Assembly (NCBI GenBank): GCA_023412495.1
Contig: JAEYNP010000105.1
Coordinates: 120,428 to 184,427 of the forward strand
Source: Pseudomonadota bacterium
Lineage (GTDB): Bacteria; Desulfobacterota; Desulfobulbia; Desulfobulbales; Desulfocapsaceae
DNA length: 64,000 bases
Reading direction: 5' to 3'
Below, piece after piece: positions 26,993-36,194 of the stretch. Made by a program: the position numbers and the translations under genes. How positions within the stretch are numbered: position 1 is the first letter of the stretch; each line of letters opens with the position of its first letter. The notes under the pieces are model-generated. The model was not told the DNA's origin and made no database searches. It was given only the letters and a program-made list of their open reading frames with translations.

Positions 26993-27459
26993 AGAAAGCC
27001 TCCAAGGCTGAGCGCAGGAAAAAGCGGAGCGGAGTCTTTAGGCACAAGATATCGTTTGTTCGACATTTTGGAGAGTAATGCAGAATTCGTCCGGCGCAAC
27101 AGATGGCAGCATGATGCGGTCCTGTTTTCTATGGCTTCCTTGGAGCGAGGTGTCTGCCTTACACCCATAATCCGGACGTCTGCAGGTCGATCATCGTTTT
27201 AGTCTAAAAAGATGCATCCCCACCTCCGTCCATGCGGCCTTCTGTTCCGGCGATTGACCCGAATGGGAAAATGTCTTTTAGAGATCTCGCCGGGCAGGTA
27301 TGCTTTCGAGAGGCAGGGTATCAGCGATTTCTTCCGTGTCCCCGCTAAGATCCGGTTCTTCTTGCCTTATGAAAGCGTAGTTACTTGGCCGTTTCCATAT
27401 GGCGGATGGATCTCCTCCGTCCGGCCATTCACTTCATATCGACCCGATGAGGAATCCAA
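26993..27459. other. Non-coding stretch upstream of sppA and the OmpA-type gene
   Basis: Divergent interval of 467 bases. An ORF beginning at 27212 on the plus strand runs into the next gene in another frame and has no family resemblance. No repeat or structured leader was recognised; promoters for both flanking genes should be here. Confidence 0.45.
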
Positions 27460-28677
27460 ATGCATTATCGTCACCTGTTTCTCGGTATCACTTTTCTCTG
27501 TGGTTTCGCAACGGCAGCCGTTCCTGAGAGAGCTGCCGGTGAATCGGCCAATCTCCTGTCGCTGCAGGAGGGTTGCTTGCCGGTCGTTGTTCCTCCCACC
27601 TTTGGCGGCTGGGATGCTCAGAATCTGCTGGATGACAGTCCGGAAACAGGCTGGGCCAACGAGAGCGGCAAGACCAGGGATAACGTTTTCGTCTTTGAGA
27701 TGGCCGCCGAGGCAACACTCGATTATTTCGAATTCGACAATACTCATGTAGATGCCGAAGGGGCTGCCGCCGGAGATATCCTGGTCGAGGCATCGACCCA
27801 GTCGGCCATCGACGGCTTCGGAACGGTGCTGCAGGCCAAGCTGGCCGATATCACGGACGGGCAGAGGTTCAAGGCTGAGAGATCAATCCCGGCCCGATGG
27901 GTGCGACTGACGGTTCGGAACAACCACGGCAATGCCGAATATACCGAGCTCTTCGGATTCCGAGGATATGGCGAGAGACCGGAGCCGGGCAAGTCGCCTG
28001 CAATTGCAGGAACCTACTCGACCACATACTCCACTTTTCATGTTCAGCAGCAGGGCACCGCGCTGACCGGTTGCTATGAGTACAACGAAGGTTTGTTGAA
28101 TGGCGCCATCGAAGGTCGGGTAATGAAGATTACCTGGCAGGAAGGGACCGACAGCAACGGCCCGGCGGTCATGGTTTTCTCACCCGATGGCAGATCCTTC
28201 AAAGGCTTTTGGTGGCAGGACAACGCCAGTGGCGCGCCCTCCGGCGTCTGGGACGGTACAAAAACTTCGGATACGGTCGGCAACTGCCTGCACTGGTCGG
28301 GCTCGTACAAGGCCGAACTGGAGAAACAGCTGCAGGATACCGGCAGAGCCCGGATCTACGGCATCCGTTTCACCCTCGACTCCGCTGTTATCCAGCCGGA
28401 CTCTTTTCCTATTCTCGCCGAGATCTTCAGCGTGCTGAAAGCGGATGCCGACCTGAGCCTGACTATCGAGGGTCATACCGACGCCACCGGCTCGGCCGGG
28501 CATAATCAGAAACTTTCGGAACAACGGGCCGAATCGGTCAAGGCCTATCTTGTTGACCAGGGCGTCGAGGAGGGCCGTCTCGCGACAGCAGGTTTCGGTT
28601 CGGGGACACCCGTCGCTGACAACAACAGCGAACTCGGCCGGGCCCAGAACAGGAGGGTCGAAATCGTTCGCCAGTAA
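27460..28677 (+). CDS. OmpA-family peptidoglycan-associated protein with discoidin-like N-terminal domain
   Basis: 405 residues. Signal peptide HLFLGITFLCGFATAAVPERAAG. Residues of about 50-180 look like an F5/8-type (discoidin) carbohydrate-binding fold (WDAQNLLDDSPETGWANESG ... ARWVRLTVRNNHGNAEYTELFGFRGYG). A middle beta-rich part is next (AGTYSTTYSTFHVQQQGTALTGCYEY). The C-terminal 110 residues are a classic OmpA domain that binds peptidoglycan (LTIEGHTDATGSAGHNQKLSEQRA ... GRAQNRRVEIV). It would link the cell wall to a glycan or outer-membrane partner. GAGGAA precedes ATG 27460. It stands alone. Confidence 0.85.
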   Translation: MHYRHLFLGITFLCGFATAAVPERAAGESANLLSLQEGCLPVVVPPTFGGWDAQNLLDDSPETGWANESGKTRDNVFVFEMAAEATLDYFEFDNTHVDAEGAAAGDILVEASTQSAIDGFGTVLQAKLADITDGQRFKAERSIPARWVRLTVRNNHGNAEYTELFGFRGYGERPEPGKSPAIAGTYSTTYSTFHVQQQGTALTGCYEYNEGLLNGAIEGRVMKITWQEGTDSNGPAVMVFSPDGRSFKGFWWQDNASGAPSGVWDGTKTSDTVGNCLHWSGSYKAELEKQLQDTGRARIYGIRFTLDSAVIQPDSFPILAEIFSVLKADADLSLTIEGHTDATGSAGHNQKLSEQRAESVKAYLVDQGVEEGRLATAGFGSGTPVADNNSELGRAQNRRVEIVRQ

Positions 28678-28734
28678 TTCTGCGTCCATAGTCCTCTGAT
28701 CTGGGGCCGGGCTATTCAGCTCGCGATGGACATC

Positions 28735-28764
28735 AAGGGGTTAAGCAGGAATGGCTTAACCCTT
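28735..28764. terminator. Stem-loop between convergent genes, likely bidirectional terminator
   Basis: GGGTTAAGC (28738-28746) pairs with GCTTAACCC (28754-28762) around a 7-base loop. It lies between the OmpA-type gene and the convergent ABC importer gene. It shares TCAAGGGGTTAAGC and GGCTTAACCC with the tRNA-Phe terminator but lacks a good T-run. Confidence 0.5.
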
Positions 28765-28905
28765 CGAGTGAGGCTTGGCGGCGTGAAACAGATCCTGCCC
28801 GTTCAGGTCATGCCAGGCGTGAGGGTTGATTGTTTTGTCGCGTTGTCATGGGCCTCGGATGGCATCAAGATCCCTCGGGACTCACTGCCTCCTCAAAAAA
28901 AATCC

Positions 28906-29904
28906 CTACTCGGCGGCTCCGCCAACAGGTTTTAGTATCGACTTGAGATCGACCTCCACGGGGAGCAGTTTCTGGGTCTGCATAATCCGTTGGGTCTGCT
29001 CCCAGCCCGCCTCATCTATGTCGCCAAGAGCGAAGGCAGGATGGGGCTGGATCAAATCACGCGTGATCATCAGCTGTTGTTCCAGGATAGGACGCGGCGT
29101 GTCGGGATCGTATTTCTGCAGGATTTCAATGGCTTCTTCCTGATTTTCGGGATCGAGCGCCCGGTTCCATCCGGTAAGCAGGATCGTCAGGAACCGCTTC
29201 ACCAGCTCAGGTTTTTCCGTCAATGTTCGCGAATGGGTGATGACCGAGTTGGCCACGAACTTCACGCCATATTCTGCCGGGTTGAAGAAGGCGGTTTGTT
29301 CATGCGCTTTTTCGAGTTGCGCCGCAATGAAGGGTCCCTGGGCATTCCGATAGACCGGCCAGACCTGCACCTGGCGCCTGTAAAACGGCGTGTAGTCATA
29401 TCGTACACTGAAGAGCGTCACATCCGAATCGCTGAGGCCTGCCTCGGCCAGCAAGGTTCGCATGATAGTCTCATCATTGCCCCCGAACGTCACACCGATG
29501 ATTTTTCCCTTCAGATCGGCAAGGGTCTCGAGCTTCATCTCCTCGGGGCGATACATCCACTGCAGCGGGTTGACCTGGAACAGTTGGGCGATCACCACCA
29601 CCGGGGATCCTTTGGCGCGGGCTCTCAGTACCTGGTCGGCGGAGGCCACACCGAAATCCGCGTGACCCAGTTCCAGTTCACGGATCGCATCCCGCTCCGG
29701 TCCTCCGGCCTTCACTTCGACATCAAGCCCCGCCTTCTCAAAGAGATTGTTGAATTCGGCATAGAGTGTGCCGACCTCGCTGACATTCTTGAGCCACTTC
29801 AGACGGTAGACAATTTTATCATCAGCCCAGGCGCCGGTCGTACCGAGCAGCGCAATCACAGGCAGCAGGATACCGGACAAAATGAGAATTTTCGTGTTCT
29901 TCAT
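28906..29904 (-). CDS. ABC importer substrate-binding protein (NMT1/THI5/SsuA-like)
   Basis: 332 residues with a signal peptide (ILILSGILLPVIALLGTTGAWA). The mature protein has the NMT1/SsuA pattern: YRLKWLKNVSEVGTLYAEFNNLFEKAGLDVEVKAGG, ELGHADFGVASADQVLRARAKG, and LADLKGKIIGVTFGGNDETIMRTLLAEAGL. Relatives bind nitrate, taurine/sulfonates or pyrimidine precursors of thiamine; the ligand is unknown here. ATG 29904 is chosen because it gives a clean signal peptide. It is the last gene of the ATPase-permease-binding protein operon. Confidence 0.88.
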   Translation of the reverse strand: MKNTKILILSGILLPVIALLGTTGAWADDKIVYRLKWLKNVSEVGTLYAEFNNLFEKAGLDVEVKAGGPERDAIRELELGHADFGVASADQVLRARAKGSPVVVIAQLFQVNPLQWMYRPEEMKLETLADLKGKIIGVTFGGNDETIMRTLLAEAGLSDSDVTLFSVRYDYTPFYRRQVQVWPVYRNAQGPFIAAQLEKAHEQTAFFNPAEYGVKFVANSVITHSRTLTEKPELVKRFLTILLTGWNRALDPENQEEAIEILQKYDPDTPRPILEQQLMITRDLIQPHPAFALGDIDEAGWEQTQRIMQTQKLLPVEVDLKSILKPVGGAAE

Positions 29905-29951
29905 GATCTTCGCTCCGTTATGTCTTTGCTCTCTTGACCGGAAGCGGGAAG

Positions 29952-30701
29952 TCATTTTCCGGTCCAGGCACGTTTTACAGCCACTCCCAGCAACTCCAGC
30001 AGTGCCTGATAGATGGCGATTGTGATGCCGATCAAGAAAAGTGCAATCAATATCTTGCCGAGATCGCTTTGATAGAGGGCAATACGAATGGAATATCCTA
30101 TCCCGGCATTGGCGGCGATAAATTCCCCCACGATGGTCCCCGCCATGGCCAGTGTGGCGCTTCCGGCAATGACGGTGGTCAGCTGCGACAGATTTTCAAA
30201 GGTCCGGATCTTGACTTCCAGTTGCCAGCGCATGCGGCCGGTGACCCTGTAAAAATGCTCGATATCGTCAATCGGCTTGGACATGATGCCTAAGACCGAG
30301 AGCAGCACCGGGAAATAGCAGATCATGGCAGCGATCAGCAGTCGGGTGAGAAAACCGTCCCCGAGCAGGATAAAGATGATAGGGGCCAGCGCAACGATGG
30401 GGTATGCCTGAATATTGTAGGCAGCGACCTTTATGAATGAGCCGAGCCATGTTGACTGACGGCCGAGAATCCCTATGACGAAGGCCATGATGACCGACAG
30501 GATCTGGCCGATTACCGCGACAGTCATGGTGTTTATGGTCGCCAGGCTGTACCCGCGGTACTCAGCTGCCAGCGTTTGCACTATGCCGGATGGCGCAGGG
30601 ATGACGTAATCGGAGAGACTAAGACTAAACTTCAGCGCCATGAGGCCGCCGAGGAAAAGAAAGTAGATGAGCAGAAACTGGAAGATGCGTCTAGGCAGCA
30701 T
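29952..30701 (-). CDS. ABC importer permease (SsuC/TauC-like)
   Basis: 249 residues with five to six hydrophobic segments. BPD-type permease: N-terminal FQFLLIYFLFLGGLMAL, central AYPIVALAPIIFILLGDG, and the C-terminal GTIVGEFIAANAGIGYSIRIALYQSDLGKILIALF block characteristic of SsuC/TauC. The EAA loop that contacts the ATPase is degenerate (DDIEHFYRVTGRMRWQ). Its start overlaps the upstream ATPase gene by 11 bases. Confidence 0.9.
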   Translation of the reverse strand: MLPRRIFQFLLIYFLFLGGLMALKFSLSLSDYVIPAPSGIVQTLAAEYRGYSLATINTMTVAVIGQILSVIMAFVIGILGRQSTWLGSFIKVAAYNIQAYPIVALAPIIFILLGDGFLTRLLIAAMICYFPVLLSVLGIMSKPIDDIEHFYRVTGRMRWQLEVKIRTFENLSQLTTVIAGSATLAMAGTIVGEFIAANAGIGYSIRIALYQSDLGKILIALFLIGITIAIYQALLELLGVAVKRAWTGK

Positions 30702-31383
30702 TCATGATCTCCAGCAGCGTGGCATCGAGGGCTGCGGGCGAAGGAATATCCTCGTCGCGGATGTCGCACCCCTTGATCATGACGGTCTGCGGTGTCTTGC
30801 CGCTGCCGCGGAAGACCAGGATTGTATCGCAGAACCTGGCGACTTCGATGACATTATGAGAAATATAGATGAAATAACGACGCGGGAACATGGCCTTGAC
30901 GGCCAGAATGATCTTCTCCCGGGTGAATTCGTCGACATTGGCCAGGCTCTCGTCCATGATCAGCACGTCGCACTCCTGGAGAAGGTAGCGAATCAGGTTC
31001 ACCCGGTTCTGCTGGCCCATGGAGAGCTGGTCAAACCGTGACGTGATGCAATCGGATAAGCCGAAAATCTCAACCAGCTCTTCCTTCCTGGAATGCATCG
31101 ACCGCGGTATGACCCGCTTCAAATGGCGGTCTACGCCGGACCATCCCGGAAGACGCTCCTTGTTGTGCGAGTAGAGGAGCTTTTCAAGTCCGTTGGTTGA
31201 AACATCGCCTGAAAAAATCGCCAAGTCTCCGGTGATAATTTTGGCAAGAGAGGTCTTGCCTACTCCTGAAGGACCGAAAAACGAATGGAACCCAGGGCGG
31301 TCAAAATGAAAAGAGACGTCGGTGAAGATCGGATAATTCGCTCCGGGATAGGTGAACGCGACATTATTGCAGATCAGGGACAT
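30691..31383 (-). CDS. ABC importer ATP-binding protein (SsuB/TauB-like)
   Basis: 230 residues. Walker A FFGPSGVGKTSLAK, signature LSMGQQNRVNLIRYLLQE, Walker B CDVLIMDESL, and the switch His in FIYISHNVIEVARF. It powers the import system encoded downstream. ATG 31383 is preferred to a TTG at 31413 because it begins directly at the first beta strand (MSLICNNVAFTYPG). It is the first gene of the operon. Confidence 0.92.
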   Translation of the reverse strand: MSLICNNVAFTYPGANYPIFTDVSFHFDRPGFHSFFGPSGVGKTSLAKIITGDLAIFSGDVSTNGLEKLLYSHNKERLPGWSGVDRHLKRVIPRSMHSRKEELVEIFGLSDCITSRFDQLSMGQQNRVNLIRYLLQECDVLIMDESLANVDEFTREKIILAVKAMFPRRYFIYISHNVIEVARFCDTILVFRGSGKTPQTVMIKGCDIRDEDIPSPAALDATLLEIMNAA

Positions 31384-32243
31384 GCCTGCACCCCTAAGGT
31401 TATGCAATGACAAACGAATCTCGAGGCATCATAAGCATTTTGCAGCGTATCCGACAACAAGACTTTTTCTGATCCAGTCACCAAGGCACCACATCTCCTC
31501 GTCTCCATGTTGAACTCCCCCTCATCTCCAGTCCCTTAATAGCTATTTATCAGGGAAATGGTCTATGCCACTGGCAGATAATTCCGAGGTCTTATCATTT
31601 GGAGCCACATCTCATGATTATGTAATCTTTACCATTCTTGGGGCAGAGAATAAACTTCGAAATGACCATTGGTCGGCGTTTACTGGATGTATGGCATCAG
31701 TGACTTTTTTCTGCGGTGCCGATCAGCGCCCGCCATGGCGGTTTTCGTCTTTTGTAGCTCGGGCCAATATCTATTCACATGAGATAGTCAAGCCAGGGAC
31801 GACGCTTTGTGTGCTGCTTCCAATATTCTTCAGGATTTTTGGAAGCTGGAACGGGTTATGGACAAAGGTTTGTTGAGTTGTCAGGGCCAGCGCTTCAGTA
31901 AGCTAACGGCCTGACTGGTCTAATCTTTATTTTACCACATCAACCTGTTGCAAAGGCCCCTCACCGCTGCTGAGGGTACAAATATTCCTTGTTCATGGAT
32001 GACAGAGGGTATAAATGTGCATAACTAATATTATGAGCGGTGAGCTTCCCGAGGCTCCCGTAATCGCCGCTATATTTGCCGCAAAGTTCTCTCGCTGAAA
32101 ATTATCATGCTTTTCTGGTGTTAGGGAAAGCAAATTATCAACAGTATCCATTGCATGTGGATGAATACTACTTTTGTCCCTGCTGGTCTGAGGATGCTCT
32201 GCAAATTGTTTTGGTCAGGATAAAACAATGGAAAGGAGAAAAA
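31384..32243. other. Long gene-poor, AT-richer stretch
   Basis: About 860 bases without a supported gene. A 103-codon ORF at 31565-31876 has no ribosome-binding site and no family character. A small hairpin CCCTCA/TGAGGG lies at 31958-31976. Base composition here and in the following orphan gene is more AT-rich than in the flanks, which suggests recent acquisition or decay. Confidence 0.5.
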
Positions 32244-32819
32244 ATGAAAACACATCCCACAATTTATGTTGCCAGTGGTACGGTCAAGAGAAGTAACGCA
32301 AAAACTGAGCTACAGGTCTCAGGAGTTCTGTTGCTGGATCCGACCTTAAGATTATTGAACGGTTCACCAGCCCCACTGCCTCCGGGAAATAACCAATTCA
32401 GCTATCTTATTCCGGGATATTCGCTTTGTATTTATTCCTTGGAACAACCAAGAGCCGTTTACCATTTTTCCGGATCGGAAGGAAGTTTATATATTGAAAG
32501 GACGGATCAATATTTGGGGGACCTGATGTGGTTTCTGGAAAACGGATCTGGGGTAATAACGAGTTGTTTTGGAGAACATTTTGAATGTTACGACAGTAAC
32601 ATGAGCGATTATGATTTGTTCAATCAGCTGGCGATCCTTCCTCCATTCATCCGGCTAATTTCTCTGCAATCGCCACCTGATCACCCGATTTTGAGTCAAG
32701 TGGATGGTTGCAATGTCATGTTGACGAAAATGGATAGAGCCGATGTGTTCGAAAAAGGATTGGGCCTAGCTATGCCGCATCATCCGACATATCTCGTTTC
32801 ACAGTTTAATGAGGACTGA
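32244..32819 (+). CDS. Hypothetical protein, AT-rich orphan
   Basis: 191 residues, not recognised. ATG 32244 is chosen because AAGGAG lies five bases upstream; the frame is open further upstream to 32076 but without a ribosome-binding site. It has no membrane segment or signal peptide. Features include KTELQVSGVLLLDPTLRLLNG, YSLCIYSLEQPRAVYHFSG and many aromatic residues, suggesting a compact beta-rich globular fold. Codon use is AT-richer than the neighbouring genes. No function is proposed. Confidence 0.6.
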   Translation: MKTHPTIYVASGTVKRSNAKTELQVSGVLLLDPTLRLLNGSPAPLPPGNNQFSYLIPGYSLCIYSLEQPRAVYHFSGSEGSLYIERTDQYLGDLMWFLENGSGVITSCFGEHFECYDSNMSDYDLFNQLAILPPFIRLISLQSPPDHPILSQVDGCNVMLTKMDRADVFEKGLGLAMPHHPTYLVSQFNED

Positions 32820-32896
32820 TTAACATGCAAGTAGTCTCGATGCAGCAGGGGCAAAGGGGGCAAACTTAGTACGGCGCCGCCGTCAGAAGAGGTGGG

Positions 32897-34618
32897 ATGG
32901 GACGAACAACGGTCAGGGTGGAGACAGCCGCAGAGGCCTACCTGGAGTTGCTGGCGGACAGGGGGATAGAGTATTTCTTTGCCAACCCTGGGACAGACTT
33001 CGCCCCGCTCATAGATGCCTTCGCCCGCCGCGCCGCGAGGGGCCGTCACCTCCCCAGGCCGGTCCTGGTGCCGCACGAGAACGTGGCTGTGGCAATGGCA
33101 TACGGGTACTACCAGGTTTCAGGCAGACCCCAGGCGGTGATGGTGCACGTGAATGTCGGCACCGCCAACGCCTTGAACGGCATCATCAACGCGGCCCGCG
33201 ACCAGATCCCCATCCTTTTGTGCGCGGGCCGAACCCCCCTCACCGAGCAGGGGGCTCACGGCTGCCGTAATCTCTACATCCACTGGACCCAGGAATGCTA
33301 CGACCAGGCGGGCATGGTGCGCGAGTTCGTCAAGTGGGACTACGAGCTGCGCAGCGCCGCCCAGCTTGAGACGGTGGTGGACCGGGCGCTGGAACTCGCC
33401 ATGGCGCAGCCGCGGGGTCCGGTGTACCTGACCCTGCCCCGCGAGGTGCTTGCGGAACCGCTGCAGGGCTTCGGCATGGCCTCCCCGAGCCGTCACAACA
33501 TCGCCGGTGGGCTTCAACCCGACGCGGAGTCGATCTCGGCGGCCGCCGGGATGCTCGCCGCAGCCCGGAATCCGCTGATCATCGCCACGTCCTCGGGGCG
33601 CAACCCCGAGAGCGTCGGGAACCTCATGGACCTGGCCGAAAGCTTCGCCATCCCCGTGGTCACCTTCAACCCCCGCTATCTCTCTTTCCCCACGGACCAC
33701 CCGCTGCATCTCGGCTTCACTCCGGATCCCTTTCTTGACCAGGCCGACCTGGTGCTGGTGCTGGACAGCAACGTTCCCTGGTACCCGGACCAGAAGAAGC
33801 CCGGTGAAGACTGCAAGGTGATCCACCTGGCTGTCGATCCATTTTACCGCGACCTCCCGATCCGGGGCTTCCCCTGCGACCTCCCTTTGCAGGGGGATTC
33901 GGCGCTGATCCTCCCGCTTTTGAAGAAGGAACTCGGCCTCCATCGCACCCGGGCTGCCGCCGCCATCTCCGAACGTCGCGCCCGCCTCGAGGAGATGCAC
34001 CGGAAGCAGCGCGCCGGGTGGCGCGAGGCGCTGCAACGGGCGGTGGAGCGAACCCCGCTCGACCCGCTCTGGGTCTCGCACTGCATCGACCGGGTCAAGG
34101 ATGACGATACCCTGATTTTCAACGAGTACGACCTGGATCCGACCCAGGTCAGCTTCAACAAGGCGGGGACCTTCTTCGGTAACCCATCTGCCGGTGGGCT
34201 GGGGTGGGGGCTCGGCGCCGCCCTCGGCGCAAAACTCGCGAGCCCGGGGAAGACGGTGATCTCGACGCTCGGAGACGGCAGCTACCTGTTCGGCAACCCG
34301 ACCCCGTGCCACTTCGTTTCCCGCTCCCTGGGGGCTCCCACCCTCACGGTCATCTTCAACAACAGCTGTTACAATGCGGTGCGCCAGGCCACCATGGGCA
34401 TGTACCCCGAAGGGTGGGGGGCGCGGGGCGACCTGCCGCCTCTGACGGGCATCGAGCCGTCGCCCCGCCTGGAGATGCTGATCGGCGCCTCCGACGGCTA
34501 CGGCGAACGGGTTGACAGACCGGACCAGGTGGTGCCGGCGCTGGAGCGGGGTCTCAGGGCAGTGCGGGAGGAGGGGAGGCCGGCGGTGCTCAACATGATT
34601 TGTCGCCTGCCGGGCTAG
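32897..34618 (+). CDS. Thiamine diphosphate-dependent enzyme (acetolactate synthase/benzoylformate decarboxylase type)
   Basis: 573 residues, three-domain ThDP enzyme. The catalytic Glu is Glu61 in LVPHENVAVAMAYGYY. The ThDP/Mg-binding motif starts STLGDGSYLF near residue 458 and ends in NNSCYNAVR. The N-terminal block DRGIEYFFANPGTDFAPLIDAFARR and VHVNVGTANALNGIINAARDQIPILL are typical. Family members decarboxylate 2-keto acids or make acetolactate; no regulatory subunit is adjacent, which argues against a biosynthetic ALS. It is tail to tail with a DpgC-like gene (4-base overlap). That context hints at an aryl-glyoxylate substrate, which is inference only. Confidence 0.85.
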   Translation: MGRTTVRVETAAEAYLELLADRGIEYFFANPGTDFAPLIDAFARRAARGRHLPRPVLVPHENVAVAMAYGYYQVSGRPQAVMVHVNVGTANALNGIINAARDQIPILLCAGRTPLTEQGAHGCRNLYIHWTQECYDQAGMVREFVKWDYELRSAAQLETVVDRALELAMAQPRGPVYLTLPREVLAEPLQGFGMASPSRHNIAGGLQPDAESISAAAGMLAAARNPLIIATSSGRNPESVGNLMDLAESFAIPVVTFNPRYLSFPTDHPLHLGFTPDPFLDQADLVLVLDSNVPWYPDQKKPGEDCKVIHLAVDPFYRDLPIRGFPCDLPLQGDSALILPLLKKELGLHRTRAAAAISERRARLEEMHRKQRAGWREALQRAVERTPLDPLWVSHCIDRVKDDDTLIFNEYDLDPTQVSFNKAGTFFGNPSAGGLGWGLGAALGAKLASPGKTVISTLGDGSYLFGNPTPCHFVSRSLGAPTLTVIFNNSCYNAVRQATMGMYPEGWGARGDLPPLTGIEPSPRLEMLIGASDGYGERVDRPDQVVPALERGLRAVREEGRPAVLNMICRLPG

Positions 34619-36033
34619 GCGCCGGAATTGTTCCGGGAAACCCAGTGCTTTTTCAGGTTGTCTACCAGGGCCTGGCTGAAGTGGCAGTCCCCCTGGTCCC
34701 TGCTGTAGAGGGCCATGTACTGCCGGAACAGGTCCAAAGGCTCGACCCCCATTCGAATGGCCTTGCGGTTGGCGCCGGCGCTGACCACCCCGGAGTCGGC
34801 CACCTCGGCGGCCAAGCGCTGCACCGCCGCGTCCATCTCCGCCGCCGGCAGCACCTCGTTCACCAGTGAGCTGCCCTCGGGCGAATCGACCGAAAACCCC
34901 CTGTCGAACAGGATCCCGGCCTGGGCCTGGCGCTGTCCCAGGAAACGCGCCAGCCGCATGGGCGCCACACCCGGAATGATCCCCTCCTTGCGCGCGGGCA
35001 GGTTGCAGTAAGCCCCTTGCTCGGCGATGACATAGTCGAGCACGAGCAGCAATTGGCATCCCCCGCCGATGGCGAACCCTTCCAGCGCCGCCATCCAGAG
35101 TTTCTCCAGCGTGTTCTCGGGGCCCTCCGGGCAGTACGGCTCGAGGCTCAGTCCCCGGTAGAGCTTGTTGGTGAATCCCAGGTCTCGGGTCAGGTAGAAC
35201 ATGAGCGGCAGCTGACCGTGGTAGAGATGGGTCAAGTTGAGTCCGGAGGAAAAGATACGCCTTCCCCTGTACTTTGGGTGTTCCACCCGGTTCCCGCGCA
35301 ACAGCCCCATTCGGATCCCCGGATCGAGCAGCACCAGGTCGACCGCGGTCTCCAGCGGGCCCACGGTGGTGGCGTCCTCCGCGTTAAGGTACCGGATGTT
35401 GTTGAAATAGACGCAGCCCAGCCGCCCCTGGCGCTCCACCTGGGCCGTTCCCAGGTCCAGTCGGCCGTCACGGCGGAATTTTTCCAGAAGCGCAAGCGAC
35501 CGCGGCATTGGCCGCAGCATGGCATGGATCAGGTGTTCTCCGGTCTCCCCGCAGGTAAGGACGTGGCTGAGAAAGTCGGTCTGCGCCAGCTCCACCCCCT
35601 CTTTGTCGGCCAGCGGCACGGCGAGTTCGTCCCGCACCTGCTCGCGCGTGGGGCAAAGACCGGGACAGATTTCCGCCGCCGCGTAAACCAGTTCCTCGGC
35701 CCTGATGAAGTGCCGGTAACCGCCCGTAAGGCGCCGGTAGATGGCCTTGGCGTAACGGCGGCCGAACGAGTTGCGCACCCGGCGCAGGACATCCTTCACG
35801 GTCTGCGCGCCCTTGGCCTGGACGGCGTCCCTTGCCGGCTTCGGTGGCCATCCCCTGAGCAGTTCTTCGCCCGCCGAGTAGACGGCCCGGGCCAGGGCGG
35901 CGTTGGCAGGCATATCTTCGTCGCGTTCCGTCAGGCGGAAGGATTGAAGGGCTGCTCCGAATCCGTCGGTCGCCACCGTCGCGGCCCCGGCCAGGCGGAG
36001 CGACTCTCTTTCTTCCAGTCTGAGCTTTTCCAT
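34615..36033 (-). CDS. DpgC-like crotonase-fold protein (cofactor-independent dioxygenase homologue)
   Basis: 472 residues, much longer than ordinary enoyl-CoA hydratases (about 260). It has an N-terminal helical domain of about 200 residues followed by a crotonase core: VDLVLLDPGIRMGLLRGN, HPKYRGRRIFSSGLNLTHLYHG, LGFTNKLYRGL, LEGFAIGGGCQLLLVLDYVIAE and KEGIIPGVAPMRLARFLG. This layout matches DpgC, which uses O2 without metal or cofactor to turn 3,5-dihydroxyphenylacetyl-CoA into the glyoxylate. The other dpg genes (type III polyketide synthase DpgA, DpgB, DpgD) are not in the window. The true substrate is unknown. Confidence 0.78.
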   Translation of the reverse strand: MEKLRLEERESLRLAGAATVATDGFGAALQSFRLTERDEDMPANAALARAVYSAGEELLRGWPPKPARDAVQAKGAQTVKDVLRRVRNSFGRRYAKAIYRRLTGGYRHFIRAEELVYAAAEICPGLCPTREQVRDELAVPLADKEGVELAQTDFLSHVLTCGETGEHLIHAMLRPMPRSLALLEKFRRDGRLDLGTAQVERQGRLGCVYFNNIRYLNAEDATTVGPLETAVDLVLLDPGIRMGLLRGNRVEHPKYRGRRIFSSGLNLTHLYHGQLPLMFYLTRDLGFTNKLYRGLSLEPYCPEGPENTLEKLWMAALEGFAIGGGCQLLLVLDYVIAEQGAYCNLPARKEGIIPGVAPMRLARFLGQRQAQAGILFDRGFSVDSPEGSSLVNEVLPAAEMDAAVQRLAAEVADSGVVSAGANRKAIRMGVEPLDLFRQYMALYSRDQGDCHFSQALVDNLKKHWVSRNNSGA

Positions 36034-36194
36034 GCCGCCCCTTTATGTGAACTGAAACAGGCGATCCGGGTTCGAGGCACTTATCTTGCTGGGTTCTTAT
36101 GGACGATAGTCGAAATCGGAATCCCCCGTTGTGTATGCAGATCAAACGAATTTCTGCGGAAAAACCAGCTCTGATCGATCGAACTTGAATCCGG

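Noticed and set aside
27212..27751. 179-codon ORF overlapping the start of the OmpA-type gene
   Set aside because: Overlaps a gene with a clear signal peptide and OmpA domain in another frame; the Arg/Pro-rich product has no recognisable domain.
31565..31876. 103-codon ORF in the gene-poor stretch
   Set aside because: No ribosome-binding site, no family resemblance and unusual composition; not supported as a gene.
31958..31976. Hairpin CCCTCA/TGAGGG as a terminator
   Set aside because: No U-run follows and no gene ends nearby.
33119..35059. 646-codon antisense frame across the ThDP and DpgC-like genes
   Set aside because: Low-complexity Gly/Arg/His protein lying opposite the ThDP gene and partly in another frame of the DpgC-like gene; a codon-bias shadow.
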